This document shows positions 60,061-64,000 of a stretch of 64,000 bases of DNA, piece after piece. The DNA comes from Polaribacter batillariae (lineage in GTDB: Bacteria > Bacteroidota > Bacteroidia > Flavobacteriales > Flavobacteriaceae). Below the pieces are notes generated by a model. The model saw nothing but the letters and a program-made list of their open reading frames with translations. It did not search any database and was not told the DNA's origin. The position numbers and the translations under genes are program-made. Every line of letters starts with the position of its first letter. Position 1 is the stretch's first letter. The stretch lies in NCBI RefSeq assembly GCF_017498485.1, contig NZ_CP071795.1:3532501-3596500 (forward strand), written 5' to 3'.

Positions 60061-60768
60061 ATGAAAAAAATAATTCACAAAGCAATAACAAGAGGCGAAG
60101 CAAATCATGGTTGGTTAAAATCATATCATACATTTAGTTTTGCCAGTTACCAAAATCCAGAAAGAATGAATTTTGGAATGCTACGCGTTTTAAATGACGA
60201 TGTTGTACAGCCAAAAATGGGATTTGGAACACATCCACATAAAAACATGGAAATTATTTCCATACCCATTTCTGGGGTACTTTCTCACAAAGATTCTATG
60301 GATAATAAACGTGCTATAGAAGTAGGCGAAGTGCAGGTAATGAGTGCTGGAACTGGGTTAACACATTCCGAATTTAATGATTCTAAAACAGATGCTGTTA
60401 ACTTTCTGCAGCTTTGGATTATCCCAGAAACAGAAAATGTAACACCAAATTACGAGCAAAAGCGATTTTCTGAAGCTGGAAGAAAAAATAAATTTCAAAC
60501 ATTGGTTTCGCCAAAAGACAAACAAGTAGAAGGTTCTTTGCCAATAAATCAGCAAGGTTATATTTACATGATAGATTTAGAGGATGGTTTTGCAACAACA
60601 TATAGTCTAAAAAATGGCGCTTATTTTTTCCTGATAGAAGGCGAAGTTCAAATCGCAAACGAAACAATTAATAGAAGAGATGCTATCGGAATTTCAGAAA
60701 CGAATAAAGTCGCAATAAAAGCTTTAGAACAGAGTAAATTATTAGTGATAGATGTTCCAATGATGTAA
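60061..60768 (+). CDS. Pirin family protein (YhhW-like), second
   Basis: 235-residue pirin. Ligand motif GFGTHPHKNMEIISIPISGV and the later GTGLTHSEFN give the metal-binding His residues and Glu. It differs clearly from the first pirin, so the pair is not a recent duplication. Start at the ATG at 60061. E. coli YhhW, a relative, oxidises quercetin; substrate here unknown. Followed by a C-type repeat and a strong terminator hairpin. Confidence 0.92.
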   Translation: MKKIIHKAITRGEANHGWLKSYHTFSFASYQNPERMNFGMLRVLNDDVVQPKMGFGTHPHKNMEIISIPISGVLSHKDSMDNKRAIEVGEVQVMSAGTGLTHSEFNDSKTDAVNFLQLWIIPETENVTPNYEQKRFSEAGRKNKFQTLVSPKDKQVEGSLPINQQGYIYMIDLEDGFATTYSLKNGAYFFLIEGEVQIANETINRRDAIGISETNKVAIKALEQSKLLVIDVPMM

Positions 60769-60780
60769 TTTTTTTAATAA

Positions 60781-60812
60781 TCCTGCAAGGTTTCAAAAAA
60801 AACTTGTAGGTA
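60781..60812 (+). repeat. CTGCAAGGTTT/ACTTGTAGG repeat, copy C3
   Basis: TCCTGCAAGGTTTCAAAAAA, AACTTGTAGGTA. Shortened version of the elements that flank the Dph6-like gene. Confidence 0.6.
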
Positions 60813-60903
60813 TAAAAATCATATTCCTAAAAGACTTCAAAAATCTGGTAGATATAAAAAAAGTTTCCCAATGCAGAAACAAGGAGCTTAGTCTTCTTGC
60901 TAA

Positions 60904-60936
60904 AAAAAGCCAAAGAATCAATTTCTTTGGCTTTTT
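60904..60936. terminator. Strong hairpin terminator after the pirin genes
   Basis: AAAAAGCCAAAGAA, loop TCAAT, TTCTTTGGCTTTTT: 14-base perfect stem with A- and T-runs. It separates the pirin transcript from the FadH-like gene. Confidence 0.85.
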
Positions 60937-61017
60937 CTTTTCAAAAAATAAACATATCTTGCAAAGTGTTATGCATGCATAATAAATTAACAAAGATTTC
61001 TTACGTTTTTATCATAA

Positions 61018-63096
<2,079 letters not shown>

Positions 63097-63134
63097 TCTT
63101 TTCTTATTTTTGAACAAAATTAAAATTTTTTATA

Positions 63135-63677
63135 ATGAAAAAGATATTATTATTGTGTGTATTGGTTCAATCTGCATTCGGATTTTCTCAAGAAGAACCA
63201 GAATTTCAAAAATACAACGCTAAAAATGCAGCCAGTATTTTTTACTATAATTTTTCTGAAGTACCAGAAAAGATAAAGGTAAAAGATCCAGTAATAGAAA
63301 ATAAAACAATTACTTCTCTTAAAAGTTATAACAATAAAATAAAAAAAATTTCCTTTTTAAATTCAACAAAACTTCAAGAATTAGAGTTAACGATTAATTC
63401 TTTAGGAAAACAGTTGTACTCGAATAGAGATTTAGCAGAAAAAATAACCAAAAAAATTCAATTGGTTATTTTACCCATTAGAGACAGTGTAGCTGCTTAT
63501 GAAGAAACCTTAAATAGCGATTTAAAAAGTTTCTTATCAAAAAGACAGTTTAAAAAATGGTTAAAATATCAAAGAGGAGAAAAAAGAAAACTACTACCAG
63601 AAAGACCAAAAAGCAATAGAAACACAGCGCCATCTATAAATAGAAGAAATAGAGGATTAGGAGGTAGAAGATTTTAA
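63135..63677 (+). CDS. Hypothetical secreted protein, basic C-terminus
   Basis: 180 residues with a signal peptide (KKILLLCVLVQSAFGFSQ). The middle (about 70-150) is helical, with NSDLKSFLSKRQFKKWLKYQ, a pattern found in short Bacteroidota periplasmic proteins whose helices resemble Spy/CpxP-like sensors. The tail is strongly basic (NRNTAPSINRRNRGLGGRRF). Starts 38 bases after the FadH-like gene, possibly co-transcribed. Function unknown. Confidence 0.7.
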   Translation: MKKILLLCVLVQSAFGFSQEEPEFQKYNAKNAASIFYYNFSEVPEKIKVKDPVIENKTITSLKSYNNKIKKISFLNSTKLQELELTINSLGKQLYSNRDLAEKITKKIQLVILPIRDSVAAYEETLNSDLKSFLSKRQFKKWLKYQRGEKRKLLPERPKSNRNTAPSINRRNRGLGGRRF

Positions 63678-64000
63678 TTTTTTTACTTTTATTGCAAAAT
63701 ACTCTATCACTTTTAGTACCCTTAAAATCTAAAAAAAAATAAGTTTTTTTTAGGTTCATTAATTACCTAAGCAATTTGTTTAGTCGTTGGGTTTTGCGTT
63801 AAAATTGTCATTCCCGTGAAAACGAGAATTTAAATACAGCATTTTGGTTTTTAACCTAAATTAAACCAATGAAATACTTCTATGGTTCTGCCCCAAAAAT
63901 CGGTTGGTTTTAAGAAATTTTTTATTTTGATATTATTTCATAGTAAATATATGTATTTTGCTATTTTTCAAGTTGAACAAACAAAATAATTTAGCGATAT
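63678..64000. repeat. Gene-free right end with repeat H2
   Basis: H2 runs from 63784 to 63927: TCGTTGGGTTTTGCGTTAAA, ATTGTCATTCCCGTGAAAAC, TAAATACAGCATTTTGGTTT and GGTTGGTTTTAAGAAATTTT. The same word order occurs in H1 (51652-51799). Beyond that only AT-rich sequence up to the window edge; the next gene is not visible. Confidence 0.65.

Overview
The window reads as a chromosome segment of a marine-type Flavobacteriaceae bacterium (Bacteroidota), most likely Polaribacter or a close relative. The reasons are very AT-rich DNA, Bacteroidota-specific families (DUF5606, DUF4199, DUF4295, BshC, the DUF1343/NamZ family), promoters of the TTG-N19/20-TAnnTTTG type, and the local order rpmB-rpmG-DUF4295-ftsY followed by rimO. 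The genus is inferred by eye; no database search was run. No tRNA, rRNA, phage, transposase or CRISPR array is visible. One RNA gene is clear, the SRP 4.5S RNA at about 13998-14096.

Layout. 1-2.1 kb (minus): mazG (cut by the left edge), DUF5606, def, ruvX. 2.2-13.8 kb: surface-glycan genes (GT2, GT25, fucosyltransferase, a DUF6492-like protein, MsbA-like exporter, phosphohexomutase, polyprenyl-phosphate GT2) interleaved with dapD and a CCA-adding enzyme. 14-22.4 kb: ffs, an SDR, fsa, then menD, an S1 protein, an outer-membrane protein, an esterase-fold protein, menB and a FAH-family hydrolase. 22.4-30.4 kb: cinA, rpmB-rpmG-DUF4295, ftsY, an amidase lipoprotein, rimO and a Dph6-like ATP pyrophosphatase. 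30.6-42.2 kb: M14 peptidase, bshC, rlmF, membrane proteins, LysM protein, lpdA, argS. 42.4-51.7 kb: a DUF4143-type ATPase, a YkgJ protein, a sterol-desaturase-like protein, a GIY-YIG gene between two direct repeats, namZ and a LolE-like permease back to back, a CBS-domain PLP enzyme and a dipeptidase. 52.2-56.6 kb (minus): lipA, Nramp-like transporter, ECF sigma factor, GT2, a small membrane protein. 56.7-63.7 kb (plus): a redox island, doxX-osmC-FMN reductase-glutaredoxin fold-marR, two pirins, a FadH-like flavoenzyme and a secreted protein.

Two things stand out. First, the same palindrome (TATTTTCCTTGGAAAATA) lies in front of doxX-osmC, where it covers the -33 element, and in front of the first pirin. 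It brackets a MarR gene, which suggests one self-contained redox or electrophile-responsive regulon. Second, the intergenic spaces hold several families of dispersed, hairpin-forming repeats. Some are nested inside others. One 57-nt palindromic element lies in frame within menD, and a shorter relative lies in argS, like Rickettsia palindromic elements. Other repeats supply stop codons, overlap start codons, or flank genes as direct repeats (GIY-YIG gene, Dph6-like gene). Several upstream extensions of open frames (fsa, the second pirin, the sterol-desaturase-like gene) run into such repeats and are probably not translated.
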